A DNA stretch of 61,053 nucleotides, taken from contig CAYPDK010000031.1 of NCBI GenBank assembly GCA_964409505.1, positions 1-61,053 on the forward strand, read 5' to 3'. The notes under the pieces were generated by a model. It was given only the letters and a program-made list of their open reading frames with translations, did not search any database and had not been told where the DNA came from. Of this stretch, positions 9,279-18,797 are shown piece by piece. Positions within the stretch are counted from its first letter, which is position 1, and each line of letters opens with the position of its first letter. Made by a program: the position numbers and the translations under genes. This stretch comes from JADHZC01 sp964409505. GTDB taxonomy: Bacteria; Pseudomonadota; Alphaproteobacteria; Rickettsiales; Rickettsiaceae.

Positions 9279-10190
9279 TTAACCTACTAAGTTCGAAACA
9301 AAATCTTTTATATCAAAAAATCTAAAATCTTGATCTTTTTCTCCAAAAGCAACAAAATATACTGGTATTTTATACTGGTTTATTATATTAATTAATACTC
9401 CCGCTTTTGCTAATGCATCCATTTTAGTTATAATTAAGCCATCAATAGGTACATATTTTTGAAACTCTTTAACCTGTATCAAAGAATTTTGTCCTATAGT
9501 ACTATCAAGTACAAGTATATTGCGTACACACACTCTATTCTTAAACTTAAGAGACATCTTAGAGATTTTCGTTAATTGATGCATCAAATTGACATTATTT
9601 TGTAATCTTCCTGCAGTATCAATAAATAATAAATTTCTATTTTTTTTTATAGAATCATCTATTGCAAAATATGCAATAGATGCTGGGTCTTTATGTCCTG
9701 AAGATGATGAGTCATATATATAAACTTGACTACTACTTGGATACTTAATTTGTTCTACAGCAGCTGCTCTGAAAGTATCACAAGCAGCAATAGCAATATT
9801 GCTATTTTTAGACAAAAAATAATGGGATAATTTCCGAATACTTGTAGTCTTGCCACTCCCATTAACTCCAAACATCAAAATTAAATTTACTCTATTAGTA
9901 TCAAGATCAAAAGTTTTAAAATCAAATTGCATCATGGAAATAATAATATCTGCTAAAACTTTCTTTATCTCCTCCAAAGATACATGCTCTTCAAATTTCC
10001 ATTTAGATATTTTGTTAATGATTGTCCTTGAGGCCAGACTCCCAACATCAGACACTATAAGTAGGTTGTATAATTGACTTAAAATCTTATCATCTAATAT
10101 TTTTTTTTTAGTGAATATCTTACTAATTCCTATATTAAAAGCATTAGTCTTTTTAGAAAAAATAGATCTTAAATCTTTAAAAATGTTCAT
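9279..10190 (-). CDS. ftsY: Signal recognition particle receptor FtsY
   Basis: SRP-receptor GTPase that docks ribosome-SRP complexes at the inner membrane. The 303 residues have a short N-domain (1-90) and the NG GTPase domain. Visible motifs are the P-loop GVNGSGKT (108-115), DTFRAAAVEQ (138-147), DTAGR (191-195), TKMD (255-258) and a C-terminal helix. The acidic A-domain of enterobacterial FtsY is absent, as is common in alphaproteobacteria. After TKMD the usual G-T-A-K-G-G reads A-L-A-K-A-G, a deviation in a normally conserved closing loop. It starts 2 bases after the stop of the upstream 924-codon gene, indicating a shared transcript. Confidence 0.93.
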   Translation of the reverse strand: MNIFKDLRSIFSKKTNAFNIGISKIFTKKKILDDKILSQLYNLLIVSDVGSLASRTIINKISKWKFEEHVSLEEIKKVLADIIISMMQFDFKTFDLDTNRVNLILMFGVNGSGKTTSIRKLSHYFLSKNSNIAIAACDTFRAAAVEQIKYPSSSQVYIYDSSSSGHKDPASIAYFAIDDSIKKNRNLLFIDTAGRLQNNVNLMHQLTKISKMSLKFKNRVCVRNILVLDSTIGQNSLIQVKEFQKYVPIDGLIITKMDALAKAGVLINIINQYKIPVYFVAFGEKDQDFRFFDIKDFVSNLVG

Positions 10191-10192
10191 AT

Positions 10193-12967
10193 TTACGAGT
10201 ACATGTTCTTATATTTAGAAAATAAATCATTAAATTTATTTTTCAATTCAGAATTAAACAATTCTTCATATTGTAAAACTCCATCAGTGTGCAGCATAAC
10301 GTTTATTAACAAAAATGTATTGCTTTCCTTATTTTTTATAAGTTTTTGTAAATCAATTATTTTATTTTTGTAGCCTAATTTGTTATAGGAAAATGCTAGT
10401 TTTATAAGATCTTGATGAGCATCAGTGAATTTGCTGGCCGAAGAATTTACTAAATTTATTAAATTTGATAATTGTGTTTCTGCAAGCATAATAAATGATT
10501 CGAAATTTTCTTGTAAAAAAAATATATCTTTCCGAATTGATAGTGCTTGATCACTAGAATCTAGTCTAATCATTTGCAACGCTTGATCATATTCCTTCAG
10601 GTATAAGAAATTTATTGCTTTTAAACGCAAGATTTCAAAAGCATCTTCCAATTCCCTATTTACTAAGTCAATATTTTTCAGTACCTGGTTTGACTTAGAA
10701 TATTGTCCTAATCTGGTAAGAATAATCGCTAGCCTTTTTCCTGTCTGAACTTTTTGTGATCCACTGAGTCGATGCCGCACTTGATGCTCTAAAAGACTAA
10801 CCGCTTGCTCTAAAAGATTTAACTCAATTAATTTATCTACAACATTTAAAACAATAACATCTCCTTTTTCGTCACTAAAATTTAGTCGATAAAATTCATA
10901 AAACGCCCCTACAAATTTAAATTCATCTATGTTTTTTGAATAGTCTTCAGATAAAAAAATCTCTTTGTATAAATCATAAGATTTTTCGTGAATATGTTCT
11001 CTGTATTGGAACTCTAGGGGCATGTTGAGCATATATTGAAATGTTCTTAAGGCTTCTATTTTTTGTGTATTTTTATCATAACTATTGGCCAGTTCATTTA
11101 AAATATCAAATTCTAATTTTCCTCCCTTCCACCTAAAATGCATTTTGACTAGTTCAGGAATGGCATCACTTTGTGAGATTACTTCATTTTTTAACATAAT
11201 TTTTATAGATTCCAATTCTGCCTTTACAGAATAAAAAAGATCATGCTCTTGATTAATAAATTTTTTTAAATCCTTCAAGTAAGACTTGCTATCCTTAGAT
11301 TCATGATACTTCACCAAAAATTTATAATAATCCAACTGAATTAGATACTTTAATGTCTTAGTTTTTTTAGTATTTTTAAGAATTTTATTTAAGTCTCCAA
11401 TTTTATTGTCTTTTAATTTAGTCTCAATTAAAGCGGTTATAAGTGGAAAATATAAATGATCTGGATAATTTTTAATTAACTTTTGGTGCAGGATACCAAA
11501 TGCTTTTATATCAAAATCAAAAGGACTTTTTTTACATATGAATTGGTTATATTTTATCCATAAATCTATTTCATAAAATGATTTCTTTAATTTAGGGTCC
11601 TTTAATAAAGCTATATGATAATCTTTTATATTTTCTCCTATAAAAGACAAAGATACCAATTCCATCATCTGCAGAGCAGGATCCTTTAAGTATAAATCAG
11701 GAAATGTTTGACTTAAAAAATTTGAAGTAATTATCATCTCTTGATAGAGTTGATGCTTAAAAAAAAGATAAATTAAATTTTTATATAAATAAAATTCTTT
11801 TTCACTATCCTCATCTTTTAACAGAGCAATTTTAGTTAAAATTGTACTTTTATCCTTTAAAAATCTAGCTTGATCTAGGTTATTTTCTACTCCTGGAATG
11901 ATAGACTCAAAATAATTTACTGAATCGGATTCATTTAGGTACTTTATATTTTGTAATTTTTTATTTTTTATAATTACAGAATTCCCTTGTTGAGATAGTT
12001 CAATGCTGCTATTAGGAACAACTATAGCAATGCCTGTAGAAGAAGGAATAACTTGAAATAAATGCTCTAAATCTACAGAGGTAACCTCATATCGAGTGGT
12101 GTCATTAAGAAGAATAGCATAAATCCTATCACCTATCTCAGGATCTCTAAATTCAATGATTCTAAAGTCTAAGTTTTCCATATCAATTTTATATCCAAAG
12201 TCAATTTCTTGAACATTAAGTTGTTTTATGTTTTTAACATTTGTTTTCTTATTATTTAAAGGTTGTAAAAAAAAATTTAAAATATTTTTGTCCTTTGTAA
12301 CATAGAAAGATTCTGCATTAATTTTTGGAAATCTTGTAACAAAAATTGACTTTTCAGGATTTTGTAGAATATTTTCTTTTTTAGAAAGCATTTGAGTTTT
12401 TTTGGAATAAATATCTACTTTTTTATCTGTTACAATCCAAAAATACTTACCCCTTGTAAATGATGTAATTTTAGTCTCAGAATCCTCTTGCAATGCCACT
12501 TGTAGATGAGGTTGGACTATCTCTGACTCAGTTGCTCTATTAGTTTTGACCGAATTTTTTAAAAATTCTAAGCCATATGAATTTTCTCCTTGTAGGGTCT
12601 TATGATATGTAAGATTCTTATCTACTGAGAAGGATAATACAGCATTTACAGGATCTAAAAACTGAAATTTACTTGTAAACTTATTAAAGAGATTTTGATT
12701 GAGAATGTGAATATCACTAATTGATCGATCAAATTTATTATGAGTTTGATATAGTTTTGGAAGTGAAATCTTTATCGAATTGGATTCCTTATCTAAGGAG
12801 TAGAGAAAATCTTCATCTCGATCATATTGATGAAATATGAATATAACATTATCCTCATATTCCTTAACTTCTATAAAATGACTAGCTTTTAGTGTAACAT
12901 TTGTACAAGAAAAAAGATATAGAACTCCAAAAAAAAGTAAAAATTTCTTAAAATACTGCTGATGCAT
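10193..12967 (-). CDS. Large secreted helical-repeat protein of unknown function
   Basis: I do not recognise a named family for this 924-residue protein. The N-terminus has a lysine, a hydrophobic stretch and LFSC-TN at about residue 20, a plausible but imperfect lipobox. Export by Sec, possibly as a lipoprotein, is therefore likely. The first third (to about residue 350) is beta-rich. The remainder is a long run of amphipathic helices, with pairs such as LVKYHESKDSKSYLKDLKKF and AINFLYLKEYDQALQMI, that looks like TPR/SEL-type solenoid repeats. It lies between a SurA-like chaperone gene (82-base gap) and ftsY (2-base gap), so a role in envelope protein biogenesis is a reasonable guess. Confidence 0.6.
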   Translation of the reverse strand: MHQQYFKKFLLFFGVLYLFSCTNVTLKASHFIEVKEYEDNVIFIFHQYDRDEDFLYSLDKESNSIKISLPKLYQTHNKFDRSISDIHILNQNLFNKFTSKFQFLDPVNAVLSFSVDKNLTYHKTLQGENSYGLEFLKNSVKTNRATESEIVQPHLQVALQEDSETKITSFTRGKYFWIVTDKKVDIYSKKTQMLSKKENILQNPEKSIFVTRFPKINAESFYVTKDKNILNFFLQPLNNKKTNVKNIKQLNVQEIDFGYKIDMENLDFRIIEFRDPEIGDRIYAILLNDTTRYEVTSVDLEHLFQVIPSSTGIAIVVPNSSIELSQQGNSVIIKNKKLQNIKYLNESDSVNYFESIIPGVENNLDQARFLKDKSTILTKIALLKDEDSEKEFYLYKNLIYLFFKHQLYQEMIITSNFLSQTFPDLYLKDPALQMMELVSLSFIGENIKDYHIALLKDPKLKKSFYEIDLWIKYNQFICKKSPFDFDIKAFGILHQKLIKNYPDHLYFPLITALIETKLKDNKIGDLNKILKNTKKTKTLKYLIQLDYYKFLVKYHESKDSKSYLKDLKKFINQEHDLFYSVKAELESIKIMLKNEVISQSDAIPELVKMHFRWKGGKLEFDILNELANSYDKNTQKIEALRTFQYMLNMPLEFQYREHIHEKSYDLYKEIFLSEDYSKNIDEFKFVGAFYEFYRLNFSDEKGDVIVLNVVDKLIELNLLEQAVSLLEHQVRHRLSGSQKVQTGKRLAIILTRLGQYSKSNQVLKNIDLVNRELEDAFEILRLKAINFLYLKEYDQALQMIRLDSSDQALSIRKDIFFLQENFESFIMLAETQLSNLINLVNSSASKFTDAHQDLIKLAFSYNKLGYKNKIIDLQKLIKNKESNTFLLINVMLHTDGVLQYEELFNSELKNKFNDLFSKYKNMYS

Positions 12968-13049
12968 ATAAAAAGTCTTCTGATTTTCGATACAAAATTT
13001 ATATAGCTATATTTTATTCTCTATTAAAATTCACTAAAAAGAAAAAACG

Positions 13050-14021
13050 TTATTCTTTAATATACTCGATATGAGCTTCTTTTTTCAATTCAGAGGCAGA
13101 ATTGCTAACATCAGCACTATAATGCTTCAAATGTTCTAAATATAAAATTTCTTTAAGTTCTTGTGTTTGCACATTCAAGAAGATCTTTTTTTTACATATA
13201 AACAAAAATTTATAATATCCATCGTCATCTTGAAAGACTGTACCTGCACTTTGTTCATCAAAATCTTTAATCATAGATTCTATTTTAGCACTTAAAGTTC
13301 TAGAATTAAGGTTAAAAAATTCTAAGTAAGAATCTTTGGCATATTTGTTCTTATTTTCATTGATATCCTCACAAGAAGTAATTCTATTGCGAATATTTTT
13401 CAATTTCTTAACAGAGCTCATATTTTGATCAAGAGAGCGAAATAGCCAAAATTGTACTTCTATCCCAAGTGTATCTGCTTTTATCTTTTGATCTCTATCA
13501 TGATGAAAATCACGTTGACTAAATGGAGCAAATAACTTATCTCTTATAACCCAAAATTCTATAAATTGACTAAATGTCTCAGAATCAATACCTCTTTTTT
13601 GTAGTTCTTGATGTAAATTTTGATTATCTAACTTTGTTAAAGATTTTAAAAATCTTACAAGTGTAAATTGTTTTTCTTCAAACGAAAAACTCATACCACT
13701 TTTATAGAAATGTTCTTCGAATAAAAGATCCATAATTATGTAATCTAATATATCCTCGTATTCCTGAGGTGTCTCTCCTACGCTTGATTGATATTCTTCT
13801 ACAAAATTTAGAAGTCTTTTTCTCTGAACAAAATCATATTCAGTAATTGGTTGATTATTTACGATTGCTAAAATTTTTACTCCTTTTTCTGGAGCTTCAG
13901 AAATTTTGTTGTTATTGACGCAATACACTGTCAAATTTTGTAAAATTGAAGTAAAAAATATAAATGTAAAAAATACGAATGTACATGATGTATTTTTGTG
14001 TATTTTAAATGTGTTTATCAT
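13050..14021 (-). CDS. SurA-like periplasmic chaperone / peptidyl-prolyl isomerase family
   Basis: A 323-residue exported protein. An N-terminal hydrophobic signal (about residues 14-33) is followed by ILAIVNNQPITEYDFVQRKR. That motif is the entry of the SurA_N chaperone module, which folds outer-membrane proteins. The helical region through residue 180 continues the SurA pattern. The C-terminal part from about 190 occupies the place of a parvulin domain (SYLEFFNLNSRTLS, then QDDDGYYKFLFICKK), but the usual G-G-x-L-G-W loop is missing. Isomerase activity is therefore doubtful. It heads the run leading to the 924-residue protein and ftsY, and is divergent from xseA. Confidence 0.75.
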   Translation of the reverse strand: MINTFKIHKNTSCTFVFFTFIFFTSILQNLTVYCVNNNKISEAPEKGVKILAIVNNQPITEYDFVQRKRLLNFVEEYQSSVGETPQEYEDILDYIIMDLLFEEHFYKSGMSFSFEEKQFTLVRFLKSLTKLDNQNLHQELQKRGIDSETFSQFIEFWVIRDKLFAPFSQRDFHHDRDQKIKADTLGIEVQFWLFRSLDQNMSSVKKLKNIRNRITSCEDINENKNKYAKDSYLEFFNLNSRTLSAKIESMIKDFDEQSAGTVFQDDDGYYKFLFICKKKIFLNVQTQELKEILYLEHLKHYSADVSNSASELKKEAHIEYIKE

Positions 14022-14118
14022 AAATATATTTATTTATTTCCAATTTTTAAATTTAAAAAATTACCTTTAAATCATATGTAAAAATCAAAACAAATCTAGA
14101 ATTTAAACAGATTTCTAA

Positions 14119-14148
14119 TTGTAAAAGTATTTAAAGTGCTCCTATAAT
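14119..14148 (+). promoter_or_regulatory. Candidate sigma-70 promoter for xseA
   Basis: TTGTAA at 14119-14124 and TATAAT at 14143-14148 are separated by 18 bases, upstream of the xseA start. In AT-rich DNA such matches are frequent, but the exact -10 hexamer and correct orientation make this one of the better candidates here. Confidence 0.45.
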
Positions 14149-14200
14149 ATAATATTATTATGACTTAAACGCCAGCCCCTAATATATTAATTATGTAATA

Positions 14201-15634
14201 TTGGATAAATACTTACAATTTTTTAAAAAAGAAATCAAAAAAATGACAAAATTCCCTCAACTCCCTCTTATAAGCCAAGATACTACCCAAAATACTGAAA
14301 AATTAGAAATATTTTCTGTTAATGAAATATCTAATAGGATCAAGTGGTTACTTGAGAATAAATTTTCTTCTTTAAAAGTAAGAGGAGAAATTTCTGGCAT
14401 TCGTTTATCTTCTCTTGGACATTGTTACTTTAATCTCAAGGAGGGGATGTCTGTTTTAGCTACTATTTGTTGGAAAAATCATATGTCTAAAATAAATCTT
14501 GAGTTAAAAGATGGATTAGAGGTAATAGTTAAAGGTAAAATTTCTTCGTATATAGCTCAATCAAAATATCAATTATATGCAGAAACTATATCACTTTATG
14601 GTGTTGGTAGTTTTATACAATTAATAAATGAGAGAAAGAATAAATTAGAAAAAGAAGGTTTTTTTGATCAAAAATATAAAAAGAAACTCAAATTTTTACC
14701 GAAAAGAATAGCACTGATAACATCCATACAAGGAGCCGTAATACAAGACATAATACACAGAATTCAAGATAGGTGTCCTCTACACATAATAGTCTTTAAT
14801 GCTTCTGTCCAAGGAGAGGGAGCAGATTTAGAAATATGTTCTGCAATAAAAAGGATTCACTCTTTAGGTAAAAATTTAGAACCAGATTTGATTATTATTG
14901 CTAGAGGAGGAGGCTCAATAGAGGACCTATTTCCATTTAGCAGTGAAGAATTAGTAAAAGAAGTATTTGCTTCACAAATTCCTATTATCTCAGCAATAGG
15001 GCACCAAACAGACTATTCTTTGCTAGATTTTGTAGCAGATCTAAGGGCTCCAACTCCAACAGCGGCAGCGGAATTTGCAGTTCCAGTGTTAAAAGACTTA
15101 CACTATAACCTAAACTCGGTCTTCAGCAAAATAGTAAATGTAGCAAAAACATCCATTAAAAATTGGCATACATCCCTAAAAATGTACAATAATCTTCAAA
15201 AATATCCAACAAGTGTAACAACAAATATAGTACAAAAACTTGATGATATCCTATATAAAATCAACAAAAACACAATTAATGCACTAGAACTAAGAAAAAA
15301 GACAATATTAAGTATCAGTATTTCAAAAAAAACTCTTTTGATAATAGTTAATCATAAAATGACAAGTCTCGATATTTTTATCTCTAGTATAAAAAAACAT
15401 ATTTTTCAACTAATAAATAAATTAAATACAGAGATAACAATATATGAAAAATTAATAGATAATTCAGATGTACAGCATTCATTAAAAAGGGGATTTGCTA
15501 TCATTCAGGACTCTAATGAAAAAATAATATCCTCTGTAAAGGATATAAAAAAAGATATATTGATACAGTTCCTTGATGGTAAAATAGAAGCTAATCTTAA
15601 TACGTTTAAAGAAGTACAAAAAATTGAAAAATAA
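14201..15634 (+). CDS. xseA: Exodeoxyribonuclease VII large subunit
   Basis: Catalytic subunit of ExoVII, which degrades single-stranded DNA into oligonucleotides. The protein has the N-terminal OB fold (FSVNEISNRIKWLLENKF, VRGEISGIRLSSLGHCYFNL). The catalytic domain shows ALITSIQGAVIQDI, IIIARGGGSIEDLFPF and SAIGHQTDYSLLDFVADLRA. A long coiled-coil region follows, and the tail has LKRGFAII. The first possible start is TTG at 14201 (477 residues). ATG at 14243 gives 463 residues and may be the true start, since the extra residues fall before the OB fold. The small subunit gene xseB is not in the window. Confidence 0.93.
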   Translation: MDKYLQFFKKEIKKMTKFPQLPLISQDTTQNTEKLEIFSVNEISNRIKWLLENKFSSLKVRGEISGIRLSSLGHCYFNLKEGMSVLATICWKNHMSKINLELKDGLEVIVKGKISSYIAQSKYQLYAETISLYGVGSFIQLINERKNKLEKEGFFDQKYKKKLKFLPKRIALITSIQGAVIQDIIHRIQDRCPLHIIVFNASVQGEGADLEICSAIKRIHSLGKNLEPDLIIIARGGGSIEDLFPFSSEELVKEVFASQIPIISAIGHQTDYSLLDFVADLRAPTPTAAAEFAVPVLKDLHYNLNSVFSKIVNVAKTSIKNWHTSLKMYNNLQKYPTSVTTNIVQKLDDILYKINKNTINALELRKKTILSISISKKTLLIIVNHKMTSLDIFISSIKKHIFQLINKLNTEITIYEKLIDNSDVQHSLKRGFAIIQDSNEKIISSVKDIKKDILIQFLDGKIEANLNTFKEVQKIEK

Positions 15635-15695
15635 ACATAATTATGTTAGACTGCATAACAGTTTCAGTTTTTTATAAACAATCATAGGAAAACAA

Positions 15696-16067
15696 GTGGC
15701 AAGAATTACAGTAGAAGATTGTCTGAGTAAATTGGATAACAGATTTGAGTTAGTAATATTATCAGCTCAAAGAGCAAGAGATATACATTCTGGAGTAACT
15801 CCAACTATTGATAGAGATAATGATAAGGATATAGTAATTGCTCTTAGAGAAATAGCACAAACTTCTGTTTCAATAGAGGATTTACGTTTAAAGGTAGCAA
15901 ATTTTTTGAGCAAAAAAAACAATTTGATACAAGAATCTTTAGAAAGTGAGGCTAGTCCCCTGAAAGAGTTATTCGACGACAAGAATGATGACTTTGATTC
16001 AATAAGCAATAATCTCTACAACGATGATACGGATGATGCATCAAAAGGATCCTCTGAGCCAAATTAA
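15696..16067 (+). CDS. rpoZ: RNA polymerase omega subunit
   Basis: Promotes assembly of the beta' subunit into RNA polymerase. The protein begins MARITVEDCLSKLDNRFELV and continues with LSAQRARDIHSG, both diagnostic of omega. The remainder of the conserved domain runs to about residue 75. The 123-residue length includes an acidic C-terminal tail (Asp/Asn/Ser rich) typical of alphaproteobacterial omega. The start is GTG at 15696, supported by AGGAAA eight bases upstream. It follows xseA by 61 bases on the same strand. Confidence 0.93.
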   Translation: MARITVEDCLSKLDNRFELVILSAQRARDIHSGVTPTIDRDNDKDIVIALREIAQTSVSIEDLRLKVANFLSKKNNLIQESLESEASPLKELFDDKNDDFDSISNNLYNDDTDDASKGSSEPN

Positions 16068-16344
16068 TTGTAATAGTAAAAAATATCTTTAAAAATTAAA
16101 TAATTCTATTACTTTGAGCATAGGTTTATTTTATCTGTATAAAAGGGTGGATTTTTAAAACAAAAATATCAGTTAGACTTAGTTTTGAAACGTATATTCT
16201 TGACATATATAAATAACTTCCCCCTCCCTCCTCTCTTCAAAGAGGGCTTAAGTGTAGTCTTGAATGTTTCCAATTAAAGGAAAAAACCTCCACGGATTCT
16301 TTATAAATTTTCTTTATATAAAAAACAGTTCTTATAATTATTAT
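16068..16344. other. Convergent intergenic region with a C-rich patch
   Basis: These 277 bases separate the ends of rpoZ and dksA and contain no convincing ORF. Bases 16217-16247 are unusually pyrimidine and C rich for this DNA. They can fold as CCTCT(16230-16234)/AGAGG(16241-16245) with a 6-base loop. TTGACA occurs at 16200-16205 but no good -10 follows at the right distance. A small RNA is possible but unproven. Confidence 0.4.
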
Positions 16345-16773
16345 CTAATCCTCATCTACATGTTCTTTTTCGTATTGTTCGTGTTTTTGTTGAGCCTCTA
16401 TACATAATGTAGCTATAGGTCTTGCTTCCAATCTTTGAAGACCTATTTTTTCTCCTGTTTCCTGACAATAACCATATTCCTTCTTGTCGATTTTATCTAA
16501 CGCTAAATTGATTTTAGTAATAAGTTTCTTATATCTTTCCTTGGTCCTTAAATCAATGGAAGCGTTTAATTCTTTCGAAGCTCTCTCATTTAGGTCCTTA
16601 TTATCCCAATTTTCAGTTTTTAAAGAAACAATTGTACCTTCAGAAGATATTAATAATTTTTCTTTCCAAGAATGTAATTTTCTTCTAAAATACTCCAATT
16701 GTTGTGGACTCATGTATTCTTCGGTGTCTGTGGGCTTATATCCCTTTGGTAATTCTATATTTTGTTTTAACAT
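16345..16773 (-). CDS. dksA: RNA polymerase-binding transcription factor DksA
   Basis: Secondary-channel factor that, with ppGpp, adjusts transcription initiation. The 142 residues show the coiled-coil tip region and the C-terminal finger YGYCQETGEKIGLQRLEARP followed by IATLCIEAQ. The conserved YMSPQQLEYFRRKL block lies near the N-terminus. Of the four zinc-finger cysteines of E. coli DksA, only the first and third are kept; the second is T and the fourth A. Reduced-cysteine DksA is common in alphaproteobacteria. The gene faces rpoZ convergently and lies downstream of cckA on the same strand. Confidence 0.92.
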   Translation of the reverse strand: MLKQNIELPKGYKPTDTEEYMSPQQLEYFRRKLHSWKEKLLISSEGTIVSLKTENWDNKDLNERASKELNASIDLRTKERYKKLITKINLALDKIDKKEYGYCQETGEKIGLQRLEARPIATLCIEAQQKHEQYEKEHVDED

Positions 16774-16849
16774 AATTCAAAATAATTAATATTTTTATTT
16801 ATCTATAATAATTATAAAGATTCCTCTATTCAAGAAATATCTTAATATT

Positions 16850-18613
16850 TTAAGATATTAATGTTTTTTGTACCGTATCTGTCAATTTTTTTAGTGTATA
16901 GGGTTTATTCAAAAATATGCAAGCATATTGATCAATGTAGGACATCGCATTTTCTACATAACCCGAAGTAACAATAATTTTTAATTTGGGAAAAATTTGT
17001 CGTACCTTAACTATTAATTCTGTGCCATCCATCTTAGTCATCATCAAGTCTGTAATAAGGAGATCTATATCATCATTCTTCTGAAGTATTTCAAGTGCCT
17101 CTGTTCCATTATGACTCTCAAGTACCTGATAACCATTTTCTTTCAAGGCATGGATAGTTACCATCCTAACAGGATTCTCATCTTCTACTATCAGAATTTT
17201 TGTCTTTTTATTTTGAACCATTCTTTCATGATTAATATTTTTGTACTCCTGAATCATTTTGTTATCTACTGTCTCAGATAAAATCTTAGAACTAGGCTTA
17301 AAAAAAATATAAAATCTTGTTCCATAATTTTTTTTCGTATCAATTTTAATGTAGCCGTTTGCACTAGTTATTATATTATATATCGTAGAAAGACCAAGTC
17401 CTGTACCCCCTTTAGAAGATTTGGTAGAAAAAAAAGGATCAAAAATCTTCTGAAGTATATTATCATCAATTCCATGACCATTATCCTCTAGAGTAATTAA
17501 ACTATATTTTCCTTCAGGAATTTTTTTATAATTCTCATAAGGAGAATAGAGATTATTATACTCATTATCTGCTTTTAAAGAAATATATTCAGTGATAATT
17601 TTAAAAAACCCGTCTTTGTCTTTTAAAGATTCTTTTGCGTTTACAGATAAATTAACAATGATCTGTTCAAGCTGACTCTTATCAATATTTATATAACATG
17701 GCTCTCCTTTATGCTCTATAGAAAAATTAACATTTTCTCCAATCAATTTTTTAATTAATTGATACAAATCTGTAATACAATTCGAAACGTTTATCATTGT
17801 AGGTTTTGAAAACTCTTTCCTAGAAAAAGATAATATCTGCTTCACTAGATTAGAAGACCTTATAGCATTTTGTTTTATTTGTGTAATTTCATTAAAAGAT
17901 TCGCTCCCAGATGAGTGTCTAGAAAGTAAAATATCGCTAAATCCTATGATTGCCGTTAGTAGATTATTAAAATCATGTACAATAGAACTTAAAAAAGTTC
18001 CTAGAACTTGTAATTTCTGCAGATGCACAAAATCATTTTCTAGCATTTTTTGTTTACTAATATCTATAAAATTCAGTACAAATACAACATCCTTATTCAA
18101 TTTCATTTTTGTAACATAAAGAAGGGATATTAAATTTGTATCCCTTATTTTTACCTCTAATACAGGAAAGGGCTCTTTTTTAGAATTTAGAGCTTCTAAA
18201 AAATTCTGAAATGATCCTCGATCTAAAACATTCTCTATATTTTTTAGGGTAGGTATTTCATTCTCTTGTAAATATTTCTTAACTCTCTGATTGAAATTTA
18301 TTATCTTCAAATCCTTATTCAGAATCATTGTAGACATAGGAAAAATATAAAAAATATTGTTAAGCTGTTCTAAACTAAGCTTTATAAAATCTGTTTTTCT
18401 ATTTATTTTAGGTATCACAGGGTTAATAGATATAAAATACATAGCACAGGAACAAGTTATTATATAAATTAAGCTTATTTTTAAAGGTACTTCTAAAAAA
18501 AGAGATAACATTACTACCACCAAAAGAAATACAGATATAACTAGAGACTTATAATTATTAATTCTATTTAGATACATGTTAAATATGACATTTACTTGAA
18601 GTAAAACACTCAT
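16850..18613 (-). CDS. cckA: Hybrid histidine kinase, CckA type
   Basis: Membrane hybrid kinase expected to feed phosphate through ChpT to CtrA in alphaproteobacteria. Two N-terminal hydrophobic segments (about 23-41 and 45-66) are followed by a PAS-like region (80-190). HisKA has the phospho-acceptor H213 in SSIVHDFNNLLTAIIGFSDI, the characteristic CckA motif. HATPase boxes follow: N321, DNGHGID (377-383), FDPFFSTK and GGTGLGLST (402-410). A C-terminal receiver domain has D522 (TDLMMTKMDG) and K570. At 587 residues it is shorter than Caulobacter CckA, with one recognisable PAS domain. A later start (ATG for M13) is also possible. ChpT and CtrA are not in this window. Confidence 0.9.
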   Translation of the reverse strand: MSVLLQVNVIFNMYLNRINNYKSLVISVFLLVVVMLSLFLEVPLKISLIYIITCSCAMYFISINPVIPKINRKTDFIKLSLEQLNNIFYIFPMSTMILNKDLKIINFNQRVKKYLQENEIPTLKNIENVLDRGSFQNFLEALNSKKEPFPVLEVKIRDTNLISLLYVTKMKLNKDVVFVLNFIDISKQKMLENDFVHLQKLQVLGTFLSSIVHDFNNLLTAIIGFSDILLSRHSSGSESFNEITQIKQNAIRSSNLVKQILSFSRKEFSKPTMINVSNCITDLYQLIKKLIGENVNFSIEHKGEPCYINIDKSQLEQIIVNLSVNAKESLKDKDGFFKIITEYISLKADNEYNNLYSPYENYKKIPEGKYSLITLEDNGHGIDDNILQKIFDPFFSTKSSKGGTGLGLSTIYNIITSANGYIKIDTKKNYGTRFYIFFKPSSKILSETVDNKMIQEYKNINHERMVQNKKTKILIVEDENPVRMVTIHALKENGYQVLESHNGTEALEILQKNDDIDLLITDLMMTKMDGTELIVKVRQIFPKLKIIVTSGYVENAMSYIDQYACIFLNKPYTLKKLTDTVQKTLIS

Positions 18614-18666
18614 GAGTTAGTACAAAAACATATAATAAAAACCAATTAAAGAATAATTTGTAATTA

Positions 18667-18696
18667 TTAACAGTTCACGTACCATTTTAGTATAAT
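18667..18696 (+). promoter_or_regulatory. Candidate sigma-70 promoter for rsmE
   Basis: TTAACA at 18667-18672 and TATAAT at 18691-18696 are 18 bases apart, about 100 bases upstream of rsmE. This is a match by eye in AT-rich sequence. Confidence 0.35.
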
Positions 18697-18797
18697 ATAA
18701 AAAAAATATAAAACAATTATAAAATACTCTTATCTAACTAGAGTTAATATAGTTATATCACAAAATATTATAATTCTATTAATTAATTTTTTACAAA

